A stretch of DNA of 64,000 nucleotides, taken from Sphaerisporangium album. GTDB lineage: Bacteria; Actinomycetota; Actinomycetes; Streptosporangiales; Streptosporangiaceae. The notes beneath the pieces were generated by a model that was not told the DNA's origin, did no database searches, and worked only from the letters and a program-made list of their open reading frames with translations. Below are positions 24,102 to 31,882 of the stretch, piece after piece (position 1 is the stretch's first letter; each line of letters starts with the position of its first letter). The DNA lies in contig NZ_QOIL01000011.1 in the NCBI RefSeq assembly GCF_003323745.1, forward strand, positions 1 to 64,000, read 5' to 3'. Made by a program: the position numbers and the translations under genes.

Positions 24102-24920
24102 CTATGGCCGGTCGTCGCGCGGGGCGGGCAGTTGTGCGGCGAGGGGGTCGGGGAGGGTTCGGTCGCTGAGGTCGGCGCGGTGGCCGGACTCGCGGCCGGT
24201 GTAGAAGCCGTCGCGGTCCAGGGGAGTGGTGCGGGCGGGTCTCAGGCCGGGGAAGCGGCGGTCGAACTCCTCGCGCACCAGGGCGGCGCGGTCGAGGAGG
24301 ACGAGTTCCGCGCCGCTTCCCCGCACCTCGCCGGCGACCTCGGCGACGCGCTCGCGGAGCTTGGCGGACACGCCCGTGCCGAATCCGACGTAGAACGCGC
24401 GCCGGAAGTCGGCGGACGCCCGGGCGCGCCGGTCCTTGTCCGTCACCGTCTCAAGTGCGGTGAGGGCGAACCGCCGTAGCGCGGGCCTGACCTGGTTCTC
24501 CATCTGGAGCGTGAGGGACGGCAGCAGCACGCGCAGGCCGTCCAGGACGGCTTCGGGCCCGATGACGGTCATGGTGACGCGCGTGGCGGCCCGGATGCCG
24601 CGGCCCTTGACGCCGGTCCAGCGCTGCGCCCCCTTGCAGCCGAGCGCCTCGCACACCAGGTGGAGGGCCCAGCACCGCTCGCGGGCGTGGCCGCCGCGGT
24701 TGGAGACCTCGAACTCGATGCCGTCGATCGTCTCGGCCCGGCCGGTGGAGCCGCGGCGTACGGCGGAGGCGTCGAGCCCGTACCGGAGCATGAGCGCGGC
24801 GGCGTGGGCGGAGGCGACGGCGGCTTCCTCCTCGCCGGTGCCGGGGTGCTCGGCGAGGTCGAGCAGCCGCCGGACGCGCTCCAAGATCTTGGTCGAGGCC
24901 GGGTCGCCGCCGCGGTTCAG
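24102..24920 (-). CDS. DUF2786-domain protein
   Basis: The family segment STKILERVRRLLDLAEHPGTGEEEAAVASAHAAALMLRYGLD lies at the start of the reliably coding part, followed by about 220 residues with FRRAFYVGFGTGVSAKLRERV near the end. DUF2786 proteins are of unknown function. The start is unusual: the frame is open to 25202, but no ATG, GTG or TTG occurs between about 25060 and the domain. A strong Shine-Dalgarno GGGAGGA sits 5 bases before a CTG at 24920, which would give 272 aa. Upstream alternatives are ATG at 25127 and GTG at 25112. I favour CTG because the upstream stretch has poor coding character and a motif shared with another promoter region. Confidence 0.7.
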   Translation of the reverse strand: MNRGGDPASTKILERVRRLLDLAEHPGTGEEEAAVASAHAAALMLRYGLDASAVRRGSTGRAETIDGIEFEVSNRGGHARERCWALHLVCEALGCKGAQRWTGVKGRGIRAATRVTMTVIGPEAVLDGLRVLLPSLTLQMENQVRPALRRFALTALETVTDKDRRARASADFRRAFYVGFGTGVSAKLRERVAEVAGEVRGSGAELVLLDRAALVREEFDRRFPGLRPARTTPLDRDGFYTGRESGHRADLSDRTLPDPLAAQLPAPRDDRP

Positions 24921-25261
24921 CGGGTCCTCCCGGCGAGGCGAACGTCGCCGAGGCGGGGACGGGTGGCCTGGCGCGCGTCGCCGGTAGGCGTTGCCGGCGC
25001 CGGGGTTCCCATGTGCGCGCGCCTCCCGCCGATTCCGCTCGTACCCGTACCGGGTGACCAAGGTAACGCACCCGGGGGGCGTGCGGCACGGCGCCGGGGA
25101 ATCGCAGGTCACGGCGTGGCGCGTCATGGCGTGATCCCGCGAACGTCGTGGTTCTATCCCGCAATCGTCACTGGTTGTCCTGTTTTTGCAGCTAGTGGGC
25201 ACAATGCGTGATTGGCGGGGGATGTGGAGGGTAGCCGTTCAGTGGAAACGGTGACCGACAG
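24921..25261. other. Divergent region between DUF2786 gene and 56-aa gene
   Basis: About 340 bases. Holds the shared motif ACCAAGGTAACGCA (25057-25070), and AT-richer DNA near 25140-25210 that probably contains the promoter for the 56-aa gene. If the DUF2786 gene uses an upstream ATG, part of this region is coding on the minus strand. Confidence 0.35.
25057..25070 (-). promoter_or_regulatory. Shared motif ACCAARGTAACGCA, copy 2
   Basis: 13 of 14 bases identical to 20425-20438. It lies about 140 bases upstream of the favoured DUF2786 start, on the same relative strand as in the other copy. Confidence 0.35.
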
Positions 25262-25432
25262 ATGGTGGTGAAGAGTATGGCGTCCATGCTTGAGCGCATC
25301 AAGGAGTACCTGCGCAGCGCGAAGGGCCGCGAGCACGTCGAGAAGGCGAAGACGATGGCTCGTGACCCTCACAACCAGCGCAAGCTTCGCGAGATGGTGG
25401 ACCGCTGGCGCGCGCGCAAGACGACCCACTAG
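25262..25432 (+). CDS. 56-aa basic helical protein
   Basis: A short gene with full codon bias encoding MVVKSMASMLERIKEYLRS and then KGREHVEKAKTMARDPHNQR, ending WRARKTTH. It is Lys/Arg-rich and helical, with no membrane segment. Alternative starts are GTG at 25265 and 25268 and ATG at 25277; the sequence GGTGGTGAAGAG could serve as ribosome binding site for the last. I cannot assign a function; small proteins of this style are widespread in actinobacteria. Confidence 0.6.
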   Translation: MVVKSMASMLERIKEYLRSAKGREHVEKAKTMARDPHNQRKLREMVDRWRARKTTH

Positions 25433-25730
25433 GAGAGACCACGCGACGGGACAGCACGAGCGGCAGGGGACCGGGGCCGGCCCTCATGTGCGGCCCTGGG
25501 CGCGGCGCGGCTCGCCGATCGTTCCGGCATCGGGTGGGCCGGCGCCGCCCGGAACGCGCCGGGCGGCGCCACCGGAGCCCGTGCCGTGGGGTCGTCACCG
25601 GCTCGGCACACGGGCGGCGGCCGGGCGACACGGAATCGTGGGGCGAGCTGGGTTCGGATCGGACGGCCGGACCTGGCAGGCTTGCCGGTGGAGACTATGA
25701 TTCTCCCCCCGACCCCCGTGGAGGCTGACC

Positions 25731-26888
25731 TTGCAGGGACCTCTCAGCGACATCGTGGTGCTCGACCTGTCCCGGGCGCTCGCCGGGCCGCACGGAGCGC
25801 AGATGCTGGGCGATCTGGGCGCCACGGTCATCAAGGTGGAACATCCCGACGGCGGGGACGAGTCGCGCGGCTGGGGGCCGCCGTTCGCCGGCCCCTCGGG
25901 TGACATCTCGACGTACTTCCTCGCGGCCAACCGCAACAAGAAGTCCATCACCCTCGACCTCAAGTCCCCCGAGGGCGCCGATCTGCTGACCCGCCTGGTG
26001 AGACAGAGCGACGTCCTGATCGAGAACTTCCGCACCGGCGTGCTCGACCGCCTCGGCTTCCCCGTCGAGCGCCTGCACGAGCTGAACCCCCGCCTGGTGA
26101 TCCTCTCCATCACCGGTTTCGGCCACGACGGTCCCGAGGGCGGCAGGCCGGGTTACGACCAGATCGCCCAGGGTGAGGCCGGCCTGATGAGCCTCACCGG
26201 CCCCTCGCCCGCCGAGCCGTACCGCGTGGGCGCGTCGATCGCCGACCTGCTCGCGGGCATCCACGGCGCCTACGGCGTGCTCGCGGCCCTGTACGAGCGC
26301 GAGCGCACCGGCCTCGGCAAGGTCGTCCGCACGTCCCTGCTGGCGTCGGTGGTCGGCGTGCACTCCTACCACGGGACGGCCTGGACGGTGGGCGGCAAGG
26401 TCCCGGCCGCGGCGGGCAACCACCACGCCTCGATCGCGCCGTACGGGGCGTTCCACTGCGCCGACGGGATGATCCAGATCGCCGTCGCCAACGACGCGCA
26501 GTGGCGCAAGCTCGCGCCCGTGCTGGGCATCGACCCCGCCGACCCGAGGTACGCGGTCAACCGGCAGAGGTTCGCGCACCGCGACGAGCTGATCGCCGAC
26601 GTGGAGAAGGCCCTCGCCGTCCACGACCGGGCGCACTGGCTGGCCGCGCTGGCCGAGCTGGGCATCCCGGCCGGGGCGATCCGCTCGCTGGACGAGGTCT
26701 ACGCCTGGGACCAGACCCGCTCGCAGGGCCTGGTCGTCACCGTGGAGCATCCGGTGCTCGGGACGATCGAGCTGCCGGGGTCGCCGCTCAGGTTCGACGG
26801 CGCCCCGCCCGCCGAGCACGCGCCCCCGCCGGAGCTCGGCCAGGACACCCGGGCCGTGCTTGACTGGCTGGCCGAGCGGGAAGGGTGA
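25731..26888 (+). CDS. CaiB/BaiF family CoA-transferase
   Basis: A 385-aa class III CoA-transferase that moves CoA between acyl groups. Family features: LSDIVVLDLSRALAGPHGAQMLGDLGATVIKVEHPDGGD at the N-terminus, LAANRNKKSITLDLKSPEG, SDVLIENFRTGVLDRLG with the catalytic-Asp region, GRPGYDQIAQGEAGLMSLTG, and the C-terminal HPVLGTIELPGSPLRF. The start is a TTG with GGAGG about 7 bases upstream. The stop overlaps the GTG start of the next gene (GTGA), linking it to a carboxyltransferase. Together they suggest catabolism or activation of a specific organic acid; the substrate is unknown. Confidence 0.92.
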   Translation: MQGPLSDIVVLDLSRALAGPHGAQMLGDLGATVIKVEHPDGGDESRGWGPPFAGPSGDISTYFLAANRNKKSITLDLKSPEGADLLTRLVRQSDVLIENFRTGVLDRLGFPVERLHELNPRLVILSITGFGHDGPEGGRPGYDQIAQGEAGLMSLTGPSPAEPYRVGASIADLLAGIHGAYGVLAALYERERTGLGKVVRTSLLASVVGVHSYHGTAWTVGGKVPAAAGNHHASIAPYGAFHCADGMIQIAVANDAQWRKLAPVLGIDPADPRYAVNRQRFAHRDELIADVEKALAVHDRAHWLAALAELGIPAGAIRSLDEVYAWDQTRSQGLVVTVEHPVLGTIELPGSPLRFDGAPPAEHAPPPELGQDTRAVLDWLAEREG

Positions 26889-28414
26889 CCGGGCCGACCG
26901 TGTCGCCGACGAGTCCCGACCGCCCTGATGCCCGCACGCTCATCGACACCGTCCTCGACCGCGGCTCGTGGAAGTCGTGGGACGAGCCCCCGGTGGACCC
27001 GGCCCCGCCCGGGTCCGCCTACGCCGAGGAGCTGGCCTCCGCACGGGCCAAGAGCGGCTACGACGAGTCCGTGGTCACCGGCGAGGGCCTGCTGGCCGGG
27101 CGCCGGGTGGCGGTGATGGCCTGCGAGTTCTCCTTCCTCGCCGGGTCGATCGGGGTGTCCGCCGCCGAACGCCTGGTCCGCGCGGTCGAGCGGGCGACGG
27201 CGGAACGGCTGCCGCTGCTGGCCGCCCCCGCCTCGGGCGGCACCCGCATGCAGGAGGGCGCGCTGGCCTTCGTCCAGATGATCAAGATCGGCGCGGCCGT
27301 GGCGGCCCACCGCGCCGCGGGCCTGCCGTACATCGTGTACCTGCGGCATCCGACGACCGGCGGGGTGTTCGCCTCATGGGGGTCGCTCGGGCACGTCACC
27401 GCCGCCGAGCCGGGGGCGCTCATCGGCTTCCTCGGCCCCCGGGTGTTCGAGTCGCTGTACGGCTACGCGTTCCCCGAGGGTGTGCAGGTCTCGGAGAACC
27501 TGTTCAAGCACGGCCTGGTCGACGCCGTGGTGTCGGCCGAGAACGCCAGGGAGATCGCGATCCGCGCGCTGGCCGTGCTGTGCGCCCCGAAGGGGCCGGA
27601 GCTCGAACGGGGGCCCGAGCCGCCCGAGCGCCCGGTGACGGTGGAGGCGTGGGAGGCGATCAGCCGCTCGCGGCGCGACGACCGGCCGAGCGTCAGGGCG
27701 CTGCTGAAGCTCGGCGCCTCCGACGTCACGCCGCTCAACGGAACGGGCGTCGGCGAGAGCGACCCGGGCGTGCTGCTGGCGCTGGCCCGGTTCGGCGCGG
27801 CGCCCGCCGTCGTGCTCGGCCAGGACCGCAGGCGCCAGGGCCGCAGGCTCGGCCCGGCGGGGCTGCGGGTGGCGCGCCGGGGCATGCGCCTGGCCTCCGA
27901 GCTGGGCCTGCCGCTGGTCACCGTGATCGACACGGCGGGGGCGGAGCTGTCGAGGGCCTCGGAGGAGGGCGGGCTGGCGGCCGAGATCGCCCGCAGCCTG
28001 GCCGACCTGGTGGTGCTGGACGCGCCCACCGTCTGCCTGCTGCTCGGCGAGGGCGCGGGCGGCGCGGCGCTCGCCCTGCTGCCCGCCGACCGCGTGCTGT
28101 GCGCGCAGCACGGCTGGTTGTCCCCGCTGCCGCCCGAGGGCGCCTCGGCGATCCTGTACCGGACGATCGACTTCGCGCCGGAGATCGCCAAGGCGCAGGG
28201 CGTACGGGCGACCGACCTCCAGCGGGACGGCATCGTCGACCGGATAATTCCGGAATACCCGGATGCCGCCTACGAGCCCAGGCCCTTCTGCGAGCGGGTG
28301 GCCAGGGCGCTGGAGTACGAGATCATCGGTCTGCTCCAACGCCCGGCCGGGGACCGCCTGGCCACCCGGCTCGCCCGCTACCGCGGGCTCGGCGTGGGAG
28401 GCGCGTCCGGCTGA
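26885..28414 (+). CDS. Acyl-CoA carboxylase carboxyltransferase, fused beta+alpha type
   Basis: A 509-aa carboxyltransferase. The first half carries the crotonase-like beta-type domain (ESVVTGEGLLAGRRVAVMACEFSFLAGSIGVS, SGGTRMQEGALAFVQM, YIVYLRHPTTGGVFASWGSLG). The second half carries the alpha-type domain (GLPLVTVIDTAGAELSRASEEGG, LLGEGAGGAALALLPADRVL, SPLPPEGASAILYR). There is no zinc ribbon, unlike E. coli AccD, and no biotin carboxylase or carrier gene adjacent, so those must come from elsewhere. It is coupled by GTGA to the CaiB/BaiF gene. The 3' end overlaps the convergent anti-sigma-like gene by 37 bases. Confidence 0.88.
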   Translation: MTGPTVSPTSPDRPDARTLIDTVLDRGSWKSWDEPPVDPAPPGSAYAEELASARAKSGYDESVVTGEGLLAGRRVAVMACEFSFLAGSIGVSAAERLVRAVERATAERLPLLAAPASGGTRMQEGALAFVQMIKIGAAVAAHRAAGLPYIVYLRHPTTGGVFASWGSLGHVTAAEPGALIGFLGPRVFESLYGYAFPEGVQVSENLFKHGLVDAVVSAENAREIAIRALAVLCAPKGPELERGPEPPERPVTVEAWEAISRSRRDDRPSVRALLKLGASDVTPLNGTGVGESDPGVLLALARFGAAPAVVLGQDRRRQGRRLGPAGLRVARRGMRLASELGLPLVTVIDTAGAELSRASEEGGLAAEIARSLADLVVLDAPTVCLLLGEGAGGAALALLPADRVLCAQHGWLSPLPPEGASAILYRTIDFAPEIAKAQGVRATDLQRDGIVDRIIPEYPDAAYEPRPFCERVARALEYEIIGLLQRPAGDRLATRLARYRGLGVGGASG

Positions 28415-29643
28415 GCCGACGCGGGATCCTCCTGCCAGAGCGGCGGATGCGCGGGCTCGTCGTGCCGCCACACCTCCTTGCCGCGGGCGTCGAAACCCAC
28501 GACCCGGTACCCCGAGAGGTACACGTCGCCCGCGGGCTCGAAGGGGACCGAGAACATGACCACGCCCTGCTTCCACGGATCGCGGACGGTTCGCGCGCGG
28601 GCGGAGCGCCCGTCCCCGAACGTGACCTCGACCCGGGCCGTGCGCGCCCTGGCGTAGCCGAACCACCTGCTGGCCTCGAAATGCGACACGACCGGAGAAT
28701 CCATCACTCCATCCGAGAGACGCCCATCAGACGGCGATATCCCCATCTTTCCAGCTGAATCGGCCCCCATGATCCTGCCGCCGAGCCGCCACACCAGCGA
28801 CCCGTCGTCGTACATGCGCGCCGCCGGCCCTCCGGGCAGGTCGAGCGCGGGCCCCACCGGCTTGGCGTCGGACGCGCCCACCGGATCGGGGAAGCCCGGG
28901 TAGAAGGGGTTCGCCACCCACTGGACGACCTTGCCTCGGGCGTCGGAGAACTCCCATCCCTTGATCTTCTCCTCGTACGGGTACGTCACCGTCCAGACGG
29001 ACAGGGGCGCGCCGGGCAACCGGTGGATCTCACCGGGGAAGCGCGTGCCGTCGGCGGTCACGGCCTCCGCCTTGGTCACGTCCTCGCGCGCCGCGCCGTA
29101 GGCGGTCCGCTTCTCCGGCAGCGGCCAGCCATGACCGGTGTGGCTCCCGAACCAGGCCCGCTCGCCGGGGTGGCCCGTCTCGTCATCCCTCGCCCCGCAA
29201 CCCGCGTCGCTGCCCCCCGTGGGGGTCTGCCGCGCCGTGCACAGCGCGATGTACGTCGTGCCGTCCTCGCGCCGCTCCTCGGCGAACCAGAGCCGCATGG
29301 GCCTGCCGACGCCGGGGTCGTCCACCGTCAGCGTGCCGCCGATCGGAGGCGCGGTCGCGGTGACCGACGAGTACGCGTCGTCGTGACGCTTCCGCGGGGC
29401 GGTGGCGGACACCGTGGGAGAGGCGGTGATCGTCGCCGTGTCGTCCCCCTGCCCCGCGCCGGTGACGACGATCGCCGCGCCGCCCAGCACGGCCCCCGCC
29501 GCGAGCGGGACGGTGGCGGCCTTCGCCCACGCGAGGCGGCGCCTTCGGGAGACGCGGCGCTGGACGCCGATCCACGCGCGCGGATCGGTCTCGTAGGCGG
29601 AGGCGCGGGCGTCCAGGGCCTCGCGAAGGTCGTCCTCAATCAT
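28378..29643 (-). CDS. Membrane protein, probable anti-sigma partner of SigE-type factor
   Basis: A 421-aa protein with a short cytoplasmic N-terminus (MIEDDLREALDARASAYETD to RRVSRRRRLAWAK), one membrane helix at about residues 42-62, and a large extracytoplasmic part rich in beta segments and Trp. The layout (about 40 cytoplasmic residues, one helix, long outer domain) and coupling to a sigma factor gene (start overlaps the sigma gene's end by 8 bases) suggest an anti-sigma or sensor role. There is no zinc-binding HxxxCxxC motif in the cytoplasmic part. The outer domain could sense an envelope signal. Confidence 0.7.
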   Translation of the reverse strand: MIEDDLREALDARASAYETDPRAWIGVQRRVSRRRRLAWAKAATVPLAAGAVLGGAAIVVTGAGQGDDTATITASPTVSATAPRKRHDDAYSSVTATAPPIGGTLTVDDPGVGRPMRLWFAEERREDGTTYIALCTARQTPTGGSDAGCGARDDETGHPGERAWFGSHTGHGWPLPEKRTAYGAAREDVTKAEAVTADGTRFPGEIHRLPGAPLSVWTVTYPYEEKIKGWEFSDARGKVVQWVANPFYPGFPDPVGASDAKPVGPALDLPGGPAARMYDDGSLVWRLGGRIMGADSAGKMGISPSDGRLSDGVMDSPVVSHFEASRWFGYARARTARVEVTFGDGRSARARTVRDPWKQGVVMFSVPFEPAGDVYLSGYRVVGFDARGKEVWRHDEPAHPPLWQEDPASAQPDAPPTPSPR

Positions 29644-30145
29644 CGTTCTCCTCCAGGGCGCGTCCGAGGGCCGCGATCGCGCGGCTGGCATGGCTCTTCA
29701 CCGAGCCGGTGGTGACGCCCATGGCGTCGGCGATCTCGCGCTCGGACAGGTCGAGCCAGTACCGCAGGACGACGGCCTCGCGCTGGCGGCGCGGCAGCCG
29801 GTCGACGGCGGCGAGCAGGGCGCGGTGGCGCTCGGCGACCAGTACCGCCTGCTCGCCGCTCGGCACGGGCGGCGGAGGGTCCGGGCGGCGCAGGCGTACG
29901 AGCCGCAGGTGGCGGACGCGGTTACGGGTCAGGTTGCAGACGATGGCGCGCAGGTAGGGGACGGCGGCGGCGTCATCGCGCAGCCGTCCCTGTCTTCGGT
30001 GCAGGCGGGCGAACGCCTCCTGCGCGATGTCCTCGGGATCGTCCGCGCCGAGCAGCCCGGCCAGCCGGACCATCGCCGGGTAGTGCGCGGCGAAGATCTC
30101 GGCGAACGTGGGGCGCTCGCGCGAGGCGGTCGAAGTGTGGGTCAC
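29636..30145 (-). CDS. SigE-family RNA polymerase sigma factor (ECF)
   Basis: A 169-aa sigma factor. Region 2 (HYPAMVRLAGLLGADDPEDIAQEAFARLHRR) and region 4 (LPRRQREAVVLRYWLDLSEREIADAMGVTTGSVKSHASRAIAAL) are intact. It directs core RNA polymerase to a dedicated promoter set, probably for an envelope or secretion response. The GTG start overlaps the stop of the upstream unknown gene, and its own end overlaps the membrane-protein gene, so all four genes of 31025-28378 are one operon. A longer open frame upstream is Arg/Gly-rich shadow sequence. Confidence 0.9.
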   Translation of the reverse strand: MTHTSTASRERPTFAEIFAAHYPAMVRLAGLLGADDPEDIAQEAFARLHRRQGRLRDDAAAVPYLRAIVCNLTRNRVRHLRLVRLRRPDPPPPVPSGEQAVLVAERHRALLAAVDRLPRRQREAVVLRYWLDLSEREIADAMGVTTGSVKSHASRAIAALGRALEENDD

Positions 30146-30570
30146 ATGTTGGAGACACTCGCGCCCTGGGCCGGTTGACTCGGCACCGGGATTCTTTCGA
30201 CCCGGATCGAGTGGACCTCCTCGTGCGGCACGACGACCTCGTACGCGCCGTGATCGACCATCCAGTAGCCGAGGGCCTCGGCCTTGGGGCCGCTGTGGCC
30301 GGTGTAGGCGATGTGCAGGCCGTCCTCGTCCTCGTCGAGGACCACGCACGGCTCGCCGCCGAACGCGCCGACCGTGCGCAGCAGCACCAGCCACTGCAGT
30401 TCGTCGCGCCGGACCCGCCGCCGCCAGTAGCCGCCCACCTGGTCGAACCCCTCGCGGGGCTCCTCGCTGAACAGGACCACGTCGCCCGGGCCGGGGCCGA
30501 GGGCGGCGGCGTACGTCTGGTCGTGCAGACGGGCGATGAAGCCCAGGCCCACGGGCTCGATCTCGCTCAT
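30142..30570 (-). CDS. Unknown protein coupled to sigma factor gene
   Basis: A 142-aa soluble protein, acidic, with no signal peptide or membrane helix and no family that I recognise. Notable stretches are LGFIARLHDQTYAAALGPGPGDVVLFSEEP, ELQWLVLLRTVGAFGGEPCVVLDEDEDGLHIAYTG and a C-terminal beta-rich part (GAYEVVVPHEEVHSIRVERIP). ATGA overlap with the upstream gene and TGTGA overlap with the sigma factor gene indicate tight translational coupling. It may be a regulator or an immunity-like partner; this is not shown by sequence. Confidence 0.6.
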   Translation of the reverse strand: MSEIEPVGLGFIARLHDQTYAAALGPGPGDVVLFSEEPREGFDQVGGYWRRRVRRDELQWLVLLRTVGAFGGEPCVVLDEDEDGLHIAYTGHSGPKAEALGYWMVDHGAYEVVVPHEEVHSIRVERIPVPSQPAQGASVSNM

Positions 30571-31025
30571 GCCGCCGGCCGCCAGGTCAGCCCGTCGTAC
30601 TCGGCGAAGTGCCGCTCACCGCGGGTGGTGAGGTGCCGGATCTCGGCGCCCGCCGGGATGGGCATCGGCGTGGTGTGGAACTGCGGGACGACGTGCTGGC
30701 GCGAGGTGGTGAAGCCGTTGCCCGCGAAGGGGGGCGAATCGTTCCAATCTCCGCCCATGTGCGGGCCGTAGGGAACGACGTAGACGTCGGTCTCGCGCGA
30801 GTGCCACCGCAGGATGTACAGCTCGGGCACCGTGGGGTTCAGCTCCGAGCCCTCGAAGGTGAGGTCCAGCGCGGAGATGATCTGCTCGGGGGTGGACAGC
30901 CGCGAGCAGTCCTGCACGCGGTAGACGTACCCCGAGATGATCGTGCGCTGGCCCGCGAGGTAGGGCACCAGCAGCCGAGGAGGGATGACCTTCTGCATCT
31001 GCGTTCTTGGCGCCGGCTCGCTCAC
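30567..31025 (-). CDS. Unknown protein, first gene of sigma operon
   Basis: A 152-aa protein of unknown family. It contains VIPPRLLVPYLAGQRTIISGYVYRVQDCSRL, YILRWHSRETDVYVVPYGPHMGGDW and a GNGFTTSRQHVVPQFHTTPMPIPAGAEI segment; mixed alpha/beta, no export signal. The start was placed at GTG 31025 because TAAAAT ends 7 bases upstream (leaderless pattern); an ATG at 31034 overlaps that hexamer. Together with the next gene it looks like a co-evolved pair of unknown function attached to a sigma factor. Confidence 0.6.
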   Translation of the reverse strand: MSEPAPRTQMQKVIPPRLLVPYLAGQRTIISGYVYRVQDCSRLSTPEQIISALDLTFEGSELNPTVPELYILRWHSRETDVYVVPYGPHMGGDWNDSPPFAGNGFTTSRQHVVPQFHTTPMPIPAGAEIRHLTTRGERHFAEYDGLTWRPAA

Positions 31026-31032
31026 ACTCGGC

Positions 31033-31038
31033 ATTTTA
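31033..31038 (-). promoter_or_regulatory. Leaderless-type -10 element of the sigma operon (TAAAAT)
   Basis: On the minus strand TAAAAT ends 7 bases before the GTG at 31025. This is the best -10 match in the region for the four-gene operon. Confidence 0.5.
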
Positions 31039-31857
31039 CGATCTGGCGACCTCGGCTTTCCCCACGGCGCGATAAATATCTGCGCGCCGGTGCGAAAGGC
31101 TGGGCAGGGTGGCGCGCACGCGCTCGGTCTCGGCGGGGTCCAGCTCGACCACCTGGACGCAGGACCCGGGCCCGAGATCGGCCCGCACCACGCCCATCGG
31201 GTCGGCGAGCATGCTCCTGCCCACGCCGAACCCGTCCAGGGCCTGCGGGTTCGGGGCCTGCCCGACCGCGATCGTCCACATGGTGTTCTCGATGGCCCGC
31301 GCCTTGACGAGCGTCGTCCAGTGCTCTTCCTTCATCGGCCCGGTGCCCCAGGCGGCGATCACGGCGAAGGCGTCGGCGCCGAGGTCGACGAGCGCGCGGG
31401 CGTGCTCGGGGAAGCGGATGTCGTAGCAGGTGATCAGGCCAAGGCGCAGGCCGGCGAGCTCCGCGACGACCGGTGTGTCCCCGGGCGCGACCAGGTCCGA
31501 CTCGCGGGCGCCGAAGGAGTCGAACAGGTGGATCTTCCGGTACGCCGCCACGCGCCGCCCGCGGCGGTCCAGGGCGACGGCGGTGTTGTGGACCCGGCCC
31601 TCCACCGGCTCGAACGTGCCGAGGACGACCGCCACCTCGTGCGTGCGCGCGGCGTCGGCCACGGCGGTCACGAAGGGGCCGTCGAGCGGCTCGGCGAAGT
31701 CGGCGACGCGCTTGCCGATGCGGGTGAGCGTCGCCTCGGGGAAGACGGCCAGGGTGGCGCCCTTGGAGGCGGCCCTGCCGAGCGCGTCGCGGACGCGTTC
31801 CAAATTCGTCTTCGGGTCCTCGGACACCGGGATCTGGCACAGGGCGATGCGGGTCAC
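31036..31857 (-). CDS. Carbon-nitrogen hydrolase (nitrilase superfamily)
   Basis: A 273-aa cytoplasmic amidase-type enzyme. The catalytic triad is complete: Glu41 in FPEAT, Lys108 in YRKIHLFD, and Cys144 in LITCYDIRFPEHAR. The sequence KIHLFDSFGARESD and WTTLVKARAIENTMW match the Nit1/omega-amidase-like branch, which hydrolyses deaminated glutathione or alpha-keto amides, but the exact substrate is not certain. The GTG start follows TACGCT with 6 bases between, so it is probably leaderless. An upstream open frame is non-coding in character. Confidence 0.93.
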   Translation of the reverse strand: MTRIALCQIPVSEDPKTNLERVRDALGRAASKGATLAVFPEATLTRIGKRVADFAEPLDGPFVTAVADAARTHEVAVVLGTFEPVEGRVHNTAVALDRRGRRVAAYRKIHLFDSFGARESDLVAPGDTPVVAELAGLRLGLITCYDIRFPEHARALVDLGADAFAVIAAWGTGPMKEEHWTTLVKARAIENTMWTIAVGQAPNPQALDGFGVGRSMLADPMGVVRADLGPGSCVQVVELDPAETERVRATLPSLSHRRADIYRAVGKAEVARS

Positions 31858-31863
31858 GACACC

Positions 31864-31869
31864 AGCGTA
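31864..31869 (-). promoter_or_regulatory. Leaderless-type -10 element of the nitrilase gene (TACGCT)
   Basis: On the minus strand TACGCT ends 6 bases before the GTG at 31857. No Shine-Dalgarno is present. Confidence 0.5.
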
Positions 31870-31882
31870 AGCGGGGAGGGCG

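Noticed and set aside
24921-25202. N-terminal extension of the DUF2786 protein to 25127 or 25202
   Set aside because: No conserved features; it crosses the shared promoter-like motif. Kept as an alternative only, because a CTG start is uncommon.
25290-25728. Plus-strand frames around 25.3-25.7 kb
   Set aside because: Arg/Gly/Pro-rich without family features. Only the 56-aa gene and the TTG-started CoA-transferase are supported.
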